This document shows positions 10,316-21,960 of a DNA stretch of 64,000 nucleotides, one piece after another (the first letter of the stretch is position 1; every line of letters starts with the position of its first letter). The notes under the pieces are model-generated. The model was not told the DNA's origin and made no database searches. It saw nothing but the letters and a program-made list of their open reading frames with translations. The translations under genes were made by a program, and so were the position numbers. This DNA comes from Luteimonas wenzhouensis (lineage in GTDB: Bacteria; Pseudomonadota; Gammaproteobacteria; Xanthomonadales; Xanthomonadaceae), in contig NZ_VOHE01000003.1 in assembly GCF_007859305.1 (NCBI RefSeq), positions 310,001-374,000 on the forward strand, given 5' to 3'.

Positions 10316-11580
10316 GGCGGCTGCTGTTGCTGCTGGCGGTGCTGCTGCTGGCCGGCTGCGCCGGCACCGCGAAAAAGCCCGGGGCCGCGCCCGGCCAGGT
10401 GGCCGCCGGCCCCGCCGCGGCCGGAGCGCCGGACTGCACCGGCTTCAAGCCGTACCCGCCGGCGCGCGAGGATCTGTCCACCCGCGGCCACTACGTCGCC
10501 GGGGGGCTGTACCGCCCGGACGTGCGCGACTCGACGCCGGACCACATCCCCAACGTCGACTGCATCCCCGAACCGCGCGTGGTCGACGAACCGCGGTCGG
10601 CCTACGGGAACCGCTCCCCCTACCAGGTGCTCGGCCGCACCTACCACGTGCTCGAATCGGCCGACGACTACGTCGAGACCGGGGTGGCCTCGTATTACGG
10701 CGCCAAGTTCCACGGTCGCCGGACCTCCAACCAGGAGGTCTACGACATGTACGCCTTCACCGCGGCCCACCGGTCGCTGCCGCTGCCCAGCTACGCGCGC
10801 GTGACCAACCTGGACAACGGCCGCTCGGTGGTGGTGCGGGTCAACGACCGCGGACCGTTCCACGAAGGCCGGCTGATCGACCTGAGCTATGCCGCCGCGG
10901 TCAAGCTCGACATCCATCGCCAGGGCACCGGACGGGTCGAGGTACGCGCGCTGCGGCCGGGCGATGCCGAGGCGTCGACCCTGCAGGCGGCCGCGCCGGT
11001 GCCCGCCGCACCCCCTGCCGCGCAGGCAACGGGGATGGATGCCCTGGTCGGGCAGCTGGCCACGACACCCGATGCGCCCGCGCCGCGGGCCGTGGCCTCG
11101 GTGGCCGGCGCCGCGCCCGCGGGACGCCCGGCCGGACTGGCCGACCACCCGGACTACGGCCGCGAGGAGGACCGGTTCCGCCTGGTCGACGACAACGGCC
11201 GGGTCCGCAGCGCCGACGAATTCGATGCCTGGATGCGCGCCCGCCACGCGCGGCTGGCAGCCGCGGACGCCGCCCCGTCCAGGGCGGCGTCGGCCGCGCC
11301 GGCGCCCGCGGTGGCGGCTGCGGCCGCCCCCGCCCCGTCAGCCACCGGCGAGCCGGTCACGCTCCAGGTCGGCGTGTTCTCCGTGCGCGACAACGCCGAG
11401 CGCGTGCTTGCCACGCTGCGCGGCGCGGGCATCGCCCAGGCCTGGATGCAGGACGTGGCCAGCGCCGGCCGCACCCTGTGGCGCGTGCGCGTGGGCCCGG
11501 TGGGCGAGGCCGCGCTGGCTGAACTGTCCGCGCGCGTATCCGGCCTCGGCCTGGGCATGCCCCAGGTCGTGCGCGATTAG
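10312..11580 (+). CDS. rlpA: RlpA family septal ring lytic transglycosylase
   Basis: A 422-residue lipoprotein (lipobox LAGC near residue 16). Residues ~125-215 form the double-psi beta-barrel domain, recognisable from TGVASYYGAKFHGRRTSNQE and VRVNDRGPF. A long Ala/Pro linker leads to a C-terminal SPOR domain (about 345-420, starting VTLQVGVFSVRDNAERVL) that binds denuded glycan strands at the septum. In Pseudomonas aeruginosa RlpA cleaves naked glycan; activity here is inferred. The start overlaps the mltB stop. Confidence 0.95.
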   Translation: MRRLLLLLAVLLLAGCAGTAKKPGAAPGQVAAGPAAAGAPDCTGFKPYPPAREDLSTRGHYVAGGLYRPDVRDSTPDHIPNVDCIPEPRVVDEPRSAYGNRSPYQVLGRTYHVLESADDYVETGVASYYGAKFHGRRTSNQEVYDMYAFTAAHRSLPLPSYARVTNLDNGRSVVVRVNDRGPFHEGRLIDLSYAAAVKLDIHRQGTGRVEVRALRPGDAEASTLQAAAPVPAAPPAAQATGMDALVGQLATTPDAPAPRAVASVAGAAPAGRPAGLADHPDYGREEDRFRLVDDNGRVRSADEFDAWMRARHARLAAADAAPSRAASAAPAPAVAAAAAPAPSATGEPVTLQVGVFSVRDNAERVLATLRGAGIAQAWMQDVASAGRTLWRVRVGPVGEAALAELSARVSGLGLGMPQVVRD

Positions 11581-11670
11581 ACTGTTCCGTCGCCATCGCG
11601 TCCGCGCCGTGTCGTGGGCGTCCCCCCTCGACCGGCCACGGACGACCGGACTACCGGAGTACCCAGTTCG

Positions 11671-12900
11671 ATGAGATCCACCGCCGCCTTCCGCCGTTTC
11701 GCCGTCACCGCGCTGGCCACCTGCGCCCTGGGGTTCGCGTTCGCGCAGGACGCGCCGCGGCCGGGGCCCGCGCCCGCCGCGGCCGCGGCCGCGGAGCCGG
11801 CCGAGGCACTGCCCACGCCGCCGCCGCCGCCGGTGACCGCGACCGCGTGGCTGCTGATGGACTACGAGAGCGGCCAGATCCTGGCCGGCGAGAACATCGA
11901 CCAGCGGGTCGAGCCGGCCAGCCTGACCAAGGTGCTGACCAGCTACGTGATCGCGGCCGAGATGAAGGCCGGCAAGATCTCCCCCGACGACCAGGTGATG
12001 ATGACCGAGAACGCCTGGCGCAAGGGCGGCGCCGGCACCGACGGCAGCTACAGCGGCTTCCCGGTCAACCAGACCGCGCCGCTGGTGGACATGGAAAAGG
12101 GCATGGTGGTGCAGTCGGGCAACGACGCCGCGATCGCCCTGGCCGAGCACGTGGCCGGCAGCGAGGAGGCGTTCGCCGCGCTGATGAACGCCTATGCCAG
12201 ACGCATCGGCATGAAGAACTCGAACTTCGTCAACTCGCACGGCCTGTCCGAGCCGGACCACTATTCGACCCCGCGCGACCTGGCCCTGCTCGGCGCCGCG
12301 ATGGTCCGCGACTTCCCCGAGCAGTACGCCTACAACGCGATCAAGGAATTCACCGTCGGCCCGATCACCCAGCGCAACCGCAACCTGCTGCTATGGCGCG
12401 ACCAGAGCGTGGACGGGATCAAGACCGGCCACCACTCTGGGGCCGGCTACTGCCTGATGGCCTCGGCCAAGCGCGGCGACCAGCGCCTGATCTCGGTGGT
12501 GATGGGCTCGACCGGCGAATCCCAGCGCGCCAACGACTCCCTGGCGCTGCTCAACTGGGGCTTCCGCTTCCACGAGACCCACCGCCTGTACGACCCGTCC
12601 AAGCCGGTGTCGGTGCAGAAGGTCTGGAAGGGCAAGGTGAACGAGGTCGCGCTCGGGGTCGACGCCCCGTTGCTGGTCAGCCTGCCGCGCGGCCGCTACG
12701 ACCAGCTCAAGCCCTCGATGGACGTGCCCGCGACCCTGGTGGCGCCGATCGCCAGGGGCCAGGAGATCGGCCGGGTGCGGGTCACGCTGGACGGCAAGGT
12801 GGTCGCCGAGCGGCCGCTGGTGGCGCTGGAGGAGGTCGCCGAGGCCGGGTTCTTCAAGCGCCTGTGGCACGAATTCCTGATGTGGTGGTACGCCGACTGA
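11671..12900 (+). CDS. dacC: D-alanyl-D-alanine carboxypeptidase (PBP5/6 type)
   Basis: A 409-residue S11-family serine carboxypeptidase that removes the terminal D-Ala of the stem peptide. A signal peptide ends at about AFA-QD (residues 1-26), followed by an Ala/Pro linker. Active-site motifs are S84-LTK, S149-GN and K251-TG. A C-terminal PBP5-type beta domain follows, and the last residues (FFKRLWHEFLMWWY) form an amphipathic helix that would hold it to the inner membrane. ATG 11671 is chosen because it starts directly at the signal peptide. Confidence 0.97.
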   Translation: MRSTAAFRRFAVTALATCALGFAFAQDAPRPGPAPAAAAAAEPAEALPTPPPPPVTATAWLLMDYESGQILAGENIDQRVEPASLTKVLTSYVIAAEMKAGKISPDDQVMMTENAWRKGGAGTDGSYSGFPVNQTAPLVDMEKGMVVQSGNDAAIALAEHVAGSEEAFAALMNAYARRIGMKNSNFVNSHGLSEPDHYSTPRDLALLGAAMVRDFPEQYAYNAIKEFTVGPITQRNRNLLLWRDQSVDGIKTGHHSGAGYCLMASAKRGDQRLISVVMGSTGESQRANDSLALLNWGFRFHETHRLYDPSKPVSVQKVWKGKVNEVALGVDAPLLVSLPRGRYDQLKPSMDVPATLVAPIARGQEIGRVRVTLDGKVVAERPLVALEEVAEAGFFKRLWHEFLMWWYAD

Positions 12901-13047
12901 GGCCCCTGTCCGGCCCCCGGCCCCGGTTTCGTCTTTGCTAAGATCCGCGCAGGGCGGGACGCTGGAGTGCGTTCCGCCCGTCCGCGGGGGCGGGCGCATG
13001 CGCCCGGACGACCATATCTTCAGGAAGAACGAAAGGGGTAACTCCAT

Positions 13048-14010
13048 ATGTCCGGATCCACTGGCAAGCGCGTGCTCACGCTCGCGCTCACGGCGGTCGC
13101 GATGGTCGCGGCCGCGTCACCGGCGCTGGCCCAGCGCCAGAGCGCACAGGAGCGACGCCAGCAGCAGGTGGCGCAGATCCCGACCTGCGCCCAGCCACTG
13201 GGCACGATTTCGGTGATCGAACCCGAGGACGGCGTGCACTGGTGGACCGGCCAGCAGCTGCCGGCGCCGTCGCGGCTGATCAAGGTGTTCGTCAACAAGT
13301 CGCGCTGCTTCACCCTGGTCGACCGCGGCGCCGGCTTGGACGCGGCCATGCGCGAGCGCGAGCTGGGGTCCGCCGGCGAGTTGCGCAACCGCTCCAACAT
13401 CGGCCGCGGCCAGATCCGCGCGGCCGACTACGTGATGGTGCCCGACCTGATCGGCGCCAACTCCAATGCCGGGGGCAACGCCGTGGGCGGCCTGCTGGGC
13501 GGCCTGATCGGCGGTCGCGCCGGGGCCCTGGTCGGGGGCCTGAACTTCAAGAGCAAGACCGCCGACGTGGTGCTGACCGTCACCGACGTGCGCTCCTCCG
13601 AGCAGGTCGCGATGGCCGAGGGCCACGCCAAGAAGACCGACATCGGCTGGGGCGCGGGCGGCGGCCTGTTCGGCAGCAGCGGCCTGGGCGCCGCGGGCGT
13701 CGGCGGCTACGCCAACACCGAGCTCGGCCAGGTGATCACCCTGGCCTACCTGCAGGCCTATACCGACCTTGTCGCCCAGCTGGGCGGGCTGCCGGACAAC
13801 GCCTCGGCGGCCAACGCCCACCAGGCGGTCACCGTCACCAAGCCCGCACGCCTGTTCACCGGCCCCGACGGCAAGGGCGTGGTGCGTTCGCTGGACGTGG
13901 GCATGATGCTGTACCCCACCGGCGAGAAGCAGGGGATGATGTGGGAGGTCGAGGACGAACTGGGCAACAAGGGCTGGGTGTCCTCGACCCTGCTCGAACT
14001 CTCGCGCTGA
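13048..14010 (+). CDS. CsgG/HfaB-like secreted protein with glycine zipper and SH3-like tail
   Basis: A 320-residue protein with a cleavable signal peptide (ASPALA-QR, about residue 28); no lipobox, unlike E. coli CsgG. The middle region (VFVNKSRCFTLVDRG, NRSNIGRGQIRAADYVM, SKTADVVLTVTDVRSSEQV) matches the pattern of the CsgG/HfaB nucleotide-binding-like fold. It is interrupted by a glycine zipper (VGGLLGGLIGGRAGALVGG, about 147-165). The last ~60 residues resemble a bacterial SH3 domain. CsgG proteins form outer-membrane export pores, but no curli genes are present here, so the substrate and even pore function are unknown. A possible -10 TAAGAT is at 12939. Confidence 0.75.
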   Translation: MSGSTGKRVLTLALTAVAMVAAASPALAQRQSAQERRQQQVAQIPTCAQPLGTISVIEPEDGVHWWTGQQLPAPSRLIKVFVNKSRCFTLVDRGAGLDAAMRERELGSAGELRNRSNIGRGQIRAADYVMVPDLIGANSNAGGNAVGGLLGGLIGGRAGALVGGLNFKSKTADVVLTVTDVRSSEQVAMAEGHAKKTDIGWGAGGGLFGSSGLGAAGVGGYANTELGQVITLAYLQAYTDLVAQLGGLPDNASAANAHQAVTVTKPARLFTGPDGKGVVRSLDVGMMLYPTGEKQGMMWEVEDELGNKGWVSSTLLELSR

Positions 14011-14038
14011 GCCGGGCCGTCCCGGCCGCGTGACGCAG

Positions 14039-14060
14039 GGGCCGCCTCCGGGCGGCCCTT
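14039..14060 (+). terminator. Probable terminator after the CsgG-like gene
   Basis: GGGCCGCC-TCCG-GGCGGCCC is a perfect 8-bp stem 28 bp after the stop codon, followed by only a short CTT. It is a weak intrinsic terminator at best. Confidence 0.45.
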
Positions 14061-14114
14061 CGCGTCCTGGCCGTGGCGGGTTGGGACCGGGCGATCCGGC
14101 CCCATAATCGAACG

Positions 14115-14387
14115 ATGGAAATCAGGTCCGACAACCCCGAGCACGGCTTCCAGTTCCCGGGGGTCTTCGAAATCGCGGCCATCGGCAATGCCGGGCTGGA
14201 GGCCGCCGTGCCGCGGCTGCTGACCGAGGCCGGGCTGGTGGTGGTCGAAGGGTCGCTCAGCGTGCGTACCGCCCGCGGCGGGCGCTACGTCTCGGTCAAG
14301 CTGCACTTCCACGCCGAGGACCGCGGCCGCTACGAGGCCGCGCACCACGCGCTGCGCGCCCACCCGGACGTGAAATGGACGCTGTGA
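14115..14387 (+). CDS. ybeD: YbeD/DUF493 family protein
   Basis: A 90-residue small ACT-like protein of the DUF493 family (MEIRSDNPEHGFQFPGVFEI start; C-terminus HPDVKWTL, typical of the family). Its position directly upstream of lipB matches the E. coli dacA-ybeD-lipB order. The molecular role is unknown; a regulatory role for the lipoate genes has been suggested from context. ATG 14115 gives the family's usual length. Confidence 0.93.
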   Translation: MEIRSDNPEHGFQFPGVFEIAAIGNAGLEAAVPRLLTEAGLVVVEGSLSVRTARGGRYVSVKLHFHAEDRGRYEAAHHALRAHPDVKWTL

Positions 14388-14426
14388 GCCGGCCGGCGCC
14401 GATGCGCGGCCGGGCGGGGCGCGGCG

Positions 14427-15173
14427 ATGGCTGAACCCGTCGCCGGCCGGCCCGCGCCGCAGGCCCCCGCGCCGGACGCCGGGGCGCCCGTGGCCGCACC
14501 CCGGGCCTGCCTGGTCCGCGACCTCGGCCGCCAGCCCTACGAGCCGGTCTGGCGCGCCATGCAGCGCTTCACCGATGCGCGCGACGGGGCGTCGCTCGAC
14601 GAGCTGTGGCTGGTCGAGCACGAGCCGGTCTTCACCCTGGGCCAGGCCGGCCGGTCCGAGCACGTGCTCATGCCGGGCGACATCCCGGTGCTGCACGTCG
14701 ACCGCGGCGGCCAGGTGACCTACCACGGGCCGGGCCAGATCGTGGCCTATCCGCTGCTGGACCTGCGGCGGATGCGCTTGGGCGTGCGCGAGTACGTGCA
14801 CCGGATCGAGCAGGCGGTGATCGACACCCTGCTGGAGTGGAACATCGTTGGCGTGCGCCGCGAGGGCGCCCCGGGCGTGTACGTGGCCGGGGCCAAGGTC
14901 GCCGCGCTCGGGATCCGGGTGCGCCAGGGCCGCAGCTTCCACGGCCTGGCGTTCAACATCGCCATGGACCTGGAGCCGTTCGCCCGCATCAACCCCTGCG
15001 GCTACGCCGGGCTGCAGGTGACCTCGATGCTAGACTTGGGCGGTCCGTCCGGCATGGACGCGGTCAAGCCCGTGCTGCTGGACGAGCTGGCACGGCAGTT
15101 CGGACTGGCGCTGGAGCATGCGCCGCCGCCGGACCTCGCCGACCCCCGACCGACCCCGTCGCGAGCCCCCTGA
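14427..15173 (+). CDS. lipB: Lipoyl(octanoyl) transferase LipB
   Basis: A 248-residue enzyme that moves octanoate from acyl carrier protein to the lipoyl domains of 2-oxoacid dehydrogenases and GcvH, the first step of lipoate assembly. The family motifs [20 protein letters not shown], the Lys of [11 protein letters not shown] and the catalytic Cys of [13 protein letters not shown] are all present. It carries an extra Pro/Ala-rich N-terminus of ~25 residues and a Pro-rich C-terminus. lipA starts 5 bp after its stop. Confidence 0.97.
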   Translation: MAEPVAGRPAPQAPAPDAGAPVAAPRACLVRDLGRQPYEPVWRAMQRFTDARDGASLDELWLVEHEPVFTLGQAGRSEHVLMPGDIPVLHVDRGGQVTYHGPGQIVAYPLLDLRRMRLGVREYVHRIEQAVIDTLLEWNIVGVRREGAPGVYVAGAKVAALGIRVRQGRSFHGLAFNIAMDLEPFARINPCGYAGLQVTSMLDLGGPSGMDAVKPVLLDELARQFGLALEHAPPPDLADPRPTPSRAP

Positions 15174-15178
15174 GCGCC

Positions 15179-16195
15179 ATGTCCCAGTCCCCGTCCCGCC
15201 CGATCCCGCTGCAGATGGTGCCGGCCGACGCGCCGGCGTCGCTGGAGACCGGGGCCAAGCAGCTGGGCGGCGACAAGATCGCCCGCTCGCCAGTGGAGTT
15301 CGTCGACGCGCCGGTGCTGCGCAAGCCGTCCTGGATCCGGGTGCGGATCCCGTCCAACGGCGCGGTCGCCGCGCTCAAGGCCAAGCTGCGCAAGAACCGG
15401 CTGGTGACGGTGTGCGAGGAGGCCAGCTGCCCCAACATCCACGAGTGCTTCGGCCACGGCACCGCCACCTTCATGATCCTGGGCGAGGTGTGCACCCGCC
15501 GCTGCAGCTTCTGCGACGTGGCCCACGGCCGGCCGAAGCCGCCGGATCCCTCCGAGCCGGCGAACCTGGCCGACACCATCGCCGACATGCGCCTGAAGTA
15601 CGTGGTCATCACCTCGGTGGACCGCGACGACCTGCGCGACGGCGGCGCCCAGCACTTCGTCGACTGCATCCGCGCGGTGCGGGCGAAGTCGCCGGGCATC
15701 CGGATCGAGATCCTGACCCCGGACTTCCGCGGCCGCGGCCGCATGGAGCGCGCGCTGGAGATCCTGGCCACGGCGCCGCCGGACGTGTTCAACCACAACG
15801 TCGAGACCGTACCCGACCTGTACCGCAACGTGCGCCCGGGCGCGGACTACCAGTGGTCGCTGACCTTGCTGAAGAAGTTCAAGGCCCAGCATCCGGACGT
15901 GCCGACCAAGTCCGGGATCATGCTCGGCCTGGGCGAGACCATGGAGCAGGTCCAGGGCACCCTGCGCGACCTGCGCGCCCACGACGTGGACATGGTCACC
16001 ATCGGCCAGTACCTGCAGCCCTCGCCGCACCACCACCCGGTGCTGCGCTACTGGACCCCCGAGGAGTTCAAGGCGCTGGAGGACTACGGCATGTCGCTGG
16101 GCTTCAGCCACGTCGCCTCCGGCCCGCTGGTGCGCTCGTCCTACCACGCCGACCGCCAGGCGATGGAGGCCGGGCTGGACGCGGCCGCCTCCTGA
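15179..16195 (+). CDS. lipA: Lipoyl synthase LipA
   Basis: A 338-residue radical SAM enzyme that inserts two sulfurs into octanoyl groups. Both iron-sulfur sites are visible: the auxiliary cluster [12 protein letters not shown] (CX4CX5C) and the radical SAM cluster CTRRCSFC (CX3CX2C). The C-terminal RSSYHA motif holding the Ser ligand of the auxiliary cluster is intact. It acts on the product of lipB, its immediate upstream neighbour. Confidence 0.98.
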   Translation: MSQSPSRPIPLQMVPADAPASLETGAKQLGGDKIARSPVEFVDAPVLRKPSWIRVRIPSNGAVAALKAKLRKNRLVTVCEEASCPNIHECFGHGTATFMILGEVCTRRCSFCDVAHGRPKPPDPSEPANLADTIADMRLKYVVITSVDRDDLRDGGAQHFVDCIRAVRAKSPGIRIEILTPDFRGRGRMERALEILATAPPDVFNHNVETVPDLYRNVRPGADYQWSLTLLKKFKAQHPDVPTKSGIMLGLGETMEQVQGTLRDLRAHDVDMVTIGQYLQPSPHHHPVLRYWTPEEFKALEDYGMSLGFSHVASGPLVRSSYHADRQAMEAGLDAAAS

Positions 16196-16430
16196 CCGTC
16201 CGCGGGGCGCGTCCGCCGCCGCCCGGCGACCGGCCCGGGCCATCCGGGCAGCTCCGTCCCGCGGCCGCGTTGCACGGGGGGCAACGGGACGTGCCATCAT
16301 CGTTCACATCCCCGCAAGCCGCGGCCGATAGAGTGGGGCAGGCCCCCGCAACTTTGTGCACTGGCGCGGGGTCCAACGGGGGCGCCAACGTGGACGGGCG
16401 CCCACAGCCTTCCTCCCAGGACCGTTTCCG

Positions 16431-18617
16431 ATGAAATTCACCCGCCTCGTCGCCGTGCCCCTAATTGCCCTGGTGCTGAGCGTGCCGCTGGGGATGATGG
16501 CGCGCGCCGAGGGCGACGCGCTGCCGGGCGCGCCCACCCCCGAGCAGATCACCACCGCCAAGCTGGTCTACGGGCTGCTGTCCGACAGCCGCTACGCCTA
16601 CCGGCCGCGGCCGCTCGACGACACCATGTCGGCCGAGATCTTCGACCACTACCTCGAGGCGCTGGACCGCAACAAGCTGTTCTTCACCGCCGCCGACATC
16701 GCCCGCTTTGAGGCCCACAAGCCGCAGATGGGCGAGAACGTGCGCAGCGGCAGGCTCGAGCCGGCCTACGCCATCTTCGCCGTGTACAAGCAGCGCGTGG
16801 CCGAGCGCGTGGCCTACGCGCGCGAGCTGCTCGGGAAGGACATCTTCGATTTCACCGGCGACGACCGCTGGGAGTACGACCGCGAGGACGCGCCCTGGGC
16901 CGCCGACCGCGCCGAGCTCGACGCGCTGTGGCGACAGTCGGTGCGCAACGACTGGCTGCGACTGAAGCTGGCCGGCAAGAAGCCCGACGAGATCCGCAAG
17001 ACCCTTGGCCGCCGCTACCTGAACCTCGGCAACAACGTGGCCGCGCTCAACCAGGAGGACGCGTTCCAGTCGTTCCTCAACGCGTACACGTCGACGGTCG
17101 ATCCGCATACCGACTACATGAACCCGCGTACGGCCAAGCTGTTCACGCAGAACATGTCGCTGTCGCTGGAGGGCATCGGCGCACAGCTGCAGAAGCAGGA
17201 CGACGTGGTGGTGATCCGCGAGCTGATCGCGGGCGGCCCGGCGGCGCTGAGCGGCAAGTTCAAGCCCGGCGACCGCATCGTCGGCGTCGGCCAGGGCAGC
17301 AGCGGGCCGATGGAGGACGTGGTCGGCTGGCGGCTGGACGACGTGGTCGAGAAGATCAAGGGCCCGAAGGGCACCCAGGTGCGCCTGGACGTGGTCCCCG
17401 GCGAGGCCACCCTCGACAGCGAACCGGTGCGGGTGGTGCTCACCCGCGCGCGGATCAAGCTCGAGGAGCAGGCGGCCAAGTCCGAGATCATCTCGCTGCC
17501 GGCCCCGGCCGGCGGCGGCGCCGACAAGCGCATCGGCGTGATCAAGCTGCCGGCCTTCTACCAGGACTTCGAGGGCCGGCGCAGCCGCAACGGCGAGTAC
17601 ACCTCGGCCACGCGCGACGTGGCCCGCCTGCTCGAGCAGTTCCGTACCGACGGCGTGGACGGCGTGGTGCTGGACCTGCGCAACAACGGTGGCGGCTCGC
17701 TCAACGAGGCGATCGAGCTCACCGGCCTGTTCATCGACAAGGGCCCGGTGGTGCAGGTGCGCGAGTCGGGCGGCCGCGTGAGCGTGGAGAGCGACCGCAA
17801 CCCGGGCGTGGCCTGGGACGGCCCGCTGGCGGTCCTGATCAACCGCGGTTCGGCCTCGGCCTCGGAGATCTTCGCCGGCGCGATCCAGGACTACGGCCGC
17901 GGCCTGGTGATCGGCGAGACATCGTTCGGCAAGGGCACGGTGCAGAACATCGTCCCGCTCGACCGCTGGCCGGCGAAGGAAGGCGACCGCTTCGGCCACG
18001 TCAAGCTGACCATCGCCCAGTTCTTCCTGCCGGGCGGCAGCAGTACCCAGAACCGCGGCGTGGTGCCCGACATCGCCTTCCCGGTGACCGTGGACGCCAG
18101 CGAGTTCGGCGAGAGCACCTACGACAACGCGCTGGAATGGCGCCAGATCGCGGCCGTGCCGCACGAGCGCTACGGCGACTTCGCGCCGCTGTTGCCGCGA
18201 CTGCAGGCGCGGCACGCCGAGCGGGTCAAGCAGGACCCGGAATTCCAGTGGTGGGTCGAGGACGTGGCGGAGTTCCGCGCCGAGCGCGAGAAGAAGTATG
18301 TCTCGCTCAACGAGGCCGAGCGCCGCGCCGAGCGCGATCGCGACGCGGCCAAGCGCAAGCAGCGCCAGGAGGAGCGCAAGCGCCTGGGCCTGGCGCTCGA
18401 CCCGCTGGCCGATACCACCGACGACGGGCTGCAGGCCGGCGAGCGCAACGTGGCCGAGGACGCGGCGCGCGAGAAGGCCGCGGAGAAGCGGCCCGACCCG
18501 CTGCTGCGCGAGTCGGCGGCGATCCTGGCCGACGCGATCCACCTGCTCGACAGCGATCGCAAGCTCTCGGCGCAGGTGTTGCCCCGGTCGACCGCGCCGG
18601 GGATCTGGGCGCAGTAG
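16431..18617 (+). CDS. prc: Carboxy-terminal (tail-specific) processing protease
   Basis: A 728-residue periplasmic S41 protease. Signal peptide ends at about ARA-EG (residue 25). A large N-terminal helical domain (~35-230) precedes a PDZ domain (~240-330, GIGAQLQKQDDVVVIRELI) and the protease core with the Ser of NRGSASASEIFAGAI and the Lys of GETSFGKGTVQ as the Ser/Lys dyad. A C-terminal DUF3340-type helical region is highly charged. Prc trims periplasmic proteins, including lipoprotein and cell-wall enzymes. It stands alone after a 235-bp gap from lipA and converges on ppa. Confidence 0.97.
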   Translation: MKFTRLVAVPLIALVLSVPLGMMARAEGDALPGAPTPEQITTAKLVYGLLSDSRYAYRPRPLDDTMSAEIFDHYLEALDRNKLFFTAADIARFEAHKPQMGENVRSGRLEPAYAIFAVYKQRVAERVAYARELLGKDIFDFTGDDRWEYDREDAPWAADRAELDALWRQSVRNDWLRLKLAGKKPDEIRKTLGRRYLNLGNNVAALNQEDAFQSFLNAYTSTVDPHTDYMNPRTAKLFTQNMSLSLEGIGAQLQKQDDVVVIRELIAGGPAALSGKFKPGDRIVGVGQGSSGPMEDVVGWRLDDVVEKIKGPKGTQVRLDVVPGEATLDSEPVRVVLTRARIKLEEQAAKSEIISLPAPAGGGADKRIGVIKLPAFYQDFEGRRSRNGEYTSATRDVARLLEQFRTDGVDGVVLDLRNNGGGSLNEAIELTGLFIDKGPVVQVRESGGRVSVESDRNPGVAWDGPLAVLINRGSASASEIFAGAIQDYGRGLVIGETSFGKGTVQNIVPLDRWPAKEGDRFGHVKLTIAQFFLPGGSSTQNRGVVPDIAFPVTVDASEFGESTYDNALEWRQIAAVPHERYGDFAPLLPRLQARHAERVKQDPEFQWWVEDVAEFRAEREKKYVSLNEAERRAERDRDAAKRKQRQEERKRLGLALDPLADTTDDGLQAGERNVAEDAAREKAAEKRPDPLLRESAAILADAIHLLDSDRKLSAQVLPRSTAPGIWAQ

Positions 18618-18639
18618 CCGGGCGGCGGCCGGCCCCCGT

Positions 18640-18660
18640 GGAGCCCGCCACCCGGGCTCC
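18640..18660. terminator. Hairpin between convergent prc and ppa
   Basis: GGAGCCCG-CCACC-CGGGCTCC forms a perfect 8-bp stem in the 63-bp gap between the two stop codons. With no T-tract on either side it is at best a Rho-assisted bidirectional end. Confidence 0.4.
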
Positions 18661-18680
18661 CCGCCGGCGCCAGCCGGGCG

Positions 18681-19226
18681 TCAGGCCGGCCGGCGCGCCT
18701 GTTCGGCGTGGCGCTCGATCGCGTAGACCAGGATGCGCTTGGCCTCCTCGGCCGAGCCCCAGCCTTCGAGCTTGACCCACTTGCCCTTCTCCAGGTCCTT
18801 GTAGTGCTCGAAGAAGTGGCCGATGCGCTCGAGCCAGTGGGCGCTCACCTGGTCGATGTTCTCGACGTGGGCATAGCCTTGGAACACCTTGGCCACGGGG
18901 ACCGCGAGCAGCTTCTCGTCGCTGCCGGCCTCGTCGGTCATCTTCAGCACGCCCACCGGACGACAGCGGATCACCGAGCCGGGGACCAGGGGCAGCGGCA
19001 GGACCACCAGCACGTCGGCCGGGTCGCCGTCGCCGCACAGGGTATTGGGCACGTAGCCGTAGTTGCAGGGGTAGCGCATCGGCGTGGACAGGACGCGGTC
19101 GACGAAGATCGCGCCGCTTTCCTTGTCCACTTCGTACTTGACCGGCTCGGCGTCCTTGGGAATCTCGATGATGACGTTGATCTCGTCGGGGGGATTCTTG
19201 CCGGTGGAGACGTGGTCCAGACCCAT
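18681..19226 (-). CDS. ppa: Soluble inorganic pyrophosphatase, family I
   Basis: A 181-residue cytoplasmic enzyme that hydrolyses PPi from biosynthetic reactions. The family I metal-binding signature DGDPADVLVV is present, as are the conserved YPCNYGYVPNT and FFEHYKDLEKGKWVKLEGW regions. ATG 19226 gives the normal N-terminus. A possible -10 (TAGAAT on the minus strand, complement of 19280-19285) lies about 55 bp upstream of the start, without a clear -35. The next gene upstream on this strand is the membrane pyrophosphatase hppA. Confidence 0.98.
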   Translation of the reverse strand: MGLDHVSTGKNPPDEINVIIEIPKDAEPVKYEVDKESGAIFVDRVLSTPMRYPCNYGYVPNTLCGDGDPADVLVVLPLPLVPGSVIRCRPVGVLKMTDEAGSDEKLLAVPVAKVFQGYAHVENIDQVSAHWLERIGHFFEHYKDLEKGKWVKLEGWGSAEEAKRILVYAIERHAEQARRPA

Positions 19227-19687
19227 GCGTTGCAGCTCCGGAGGGGGGGCGGGGCGGAAGCCCGCGGAACAGGAGCGGCATTCTACGCGACTGATGCTGC
19301 ATTGCGGAAAAACGGGGTGCGCGGCGGGACGGGGGCTCGGGCGCCGATCCCCGTTTGGCCTCGGCCTTGGGGATGGGAGCGTCGGGTCCGTCCGCCGGGC
19401 CCAGGCTGGGACGCAGCGGGCCCGCGGGCGGTGGATGGGGCCTCGCGGATGCCGGGGGCTCTCGACTGGTCCCGGGCGGACGCCGGGTGATCGCCGCGGT
19501 TGCCCGGGTCTCCGCCAAGGCGGAGGCCTCCCGGGTGAGGTTCGGGGCGAAGGCCTGCAGGCCGCCCCAGGCACACCGGCGTTCGGACGCGGTGGATCGC
19601 CCTGCACGGTTCGCCGGGCATCGCACAGGCCAGGGGCGGTCGCCTTCCAGGGCACTGGCGCCTGGCGCGACCCGTTTCCGGCGCCGC
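19227..19687. other. Non-coding gap between ppa and hppA
   Basis: About 460 bp without a supportable gene. It contains the probable ppa leader and -10 element near its left end. The open frames across it on either strand show no recognisable domain, lack convincing ribosome-binding sites and reflect the high GC content. The hppA terminator follows at 19688. Confidence 0.6.
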
Positions 19688-19718
19688 GGAAAAAGAAGCC
19701 CCGGCCAGGCCGGGGCTT
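19688..19718 (-). terminator. Rho-independent terminator of hppA
   Basis: On the minus strand, the stem AAGCCCCGG / CCGGGGCTT with a 5-nt loop is followed by a CTTTTTC tract, just after the hppA stop codon. This is a well-formed intrinsic terminator. Confidence 0.88.
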
Positions 19719-19741
19719 CAGGGACCGCGGTCTGGCCCGGC

Positions 19742-21772
<2,031 letters not shown>

Positions 21773-21809
21773 GTATCCTCCCCGGGACAACCCGACCAAA
21801 AGTGCCACG

Positions 21810-21838
21810 ACTATGGCACAGCCGGGCAGGTCCACCAA
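21810..21838 (-). promoter_or_regulatory. Candidate sigma-70 promoter of hppA
   Basis: On the minus strand TTGGTG - 17 bp - CATAGT lies about 38-66 bp upstream of the hppA ATG. The -35 matches 4 of 6 consensus bases and the spacing is ideal; the -10 is weak. Confidence 0.4.
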
Positions 21839-21960
21839 TCGGGTCGGGGAGCGGGGCGGGGCGCGCCCGCGCGTTGTGCGGTGCGGCATGCGCCGGCACG
21901 GGCCGGCGTCGGAGGCCGGCCCCGGCGCCAGCGCGCGGGGCCGGTCCGGGAGCCGCGGGG

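Noticed and set aside
16461-18542. A 693-codon open frame antisense to prc
   Set aside because: Same artefact; the plus strand encodes a complete Prc protease.
19227-19741. Possible small genes in the ppa-hppA gap
   Set aside because: Open frames run on into the flanking genes in other frames, have no family resemblance and no good start signals.
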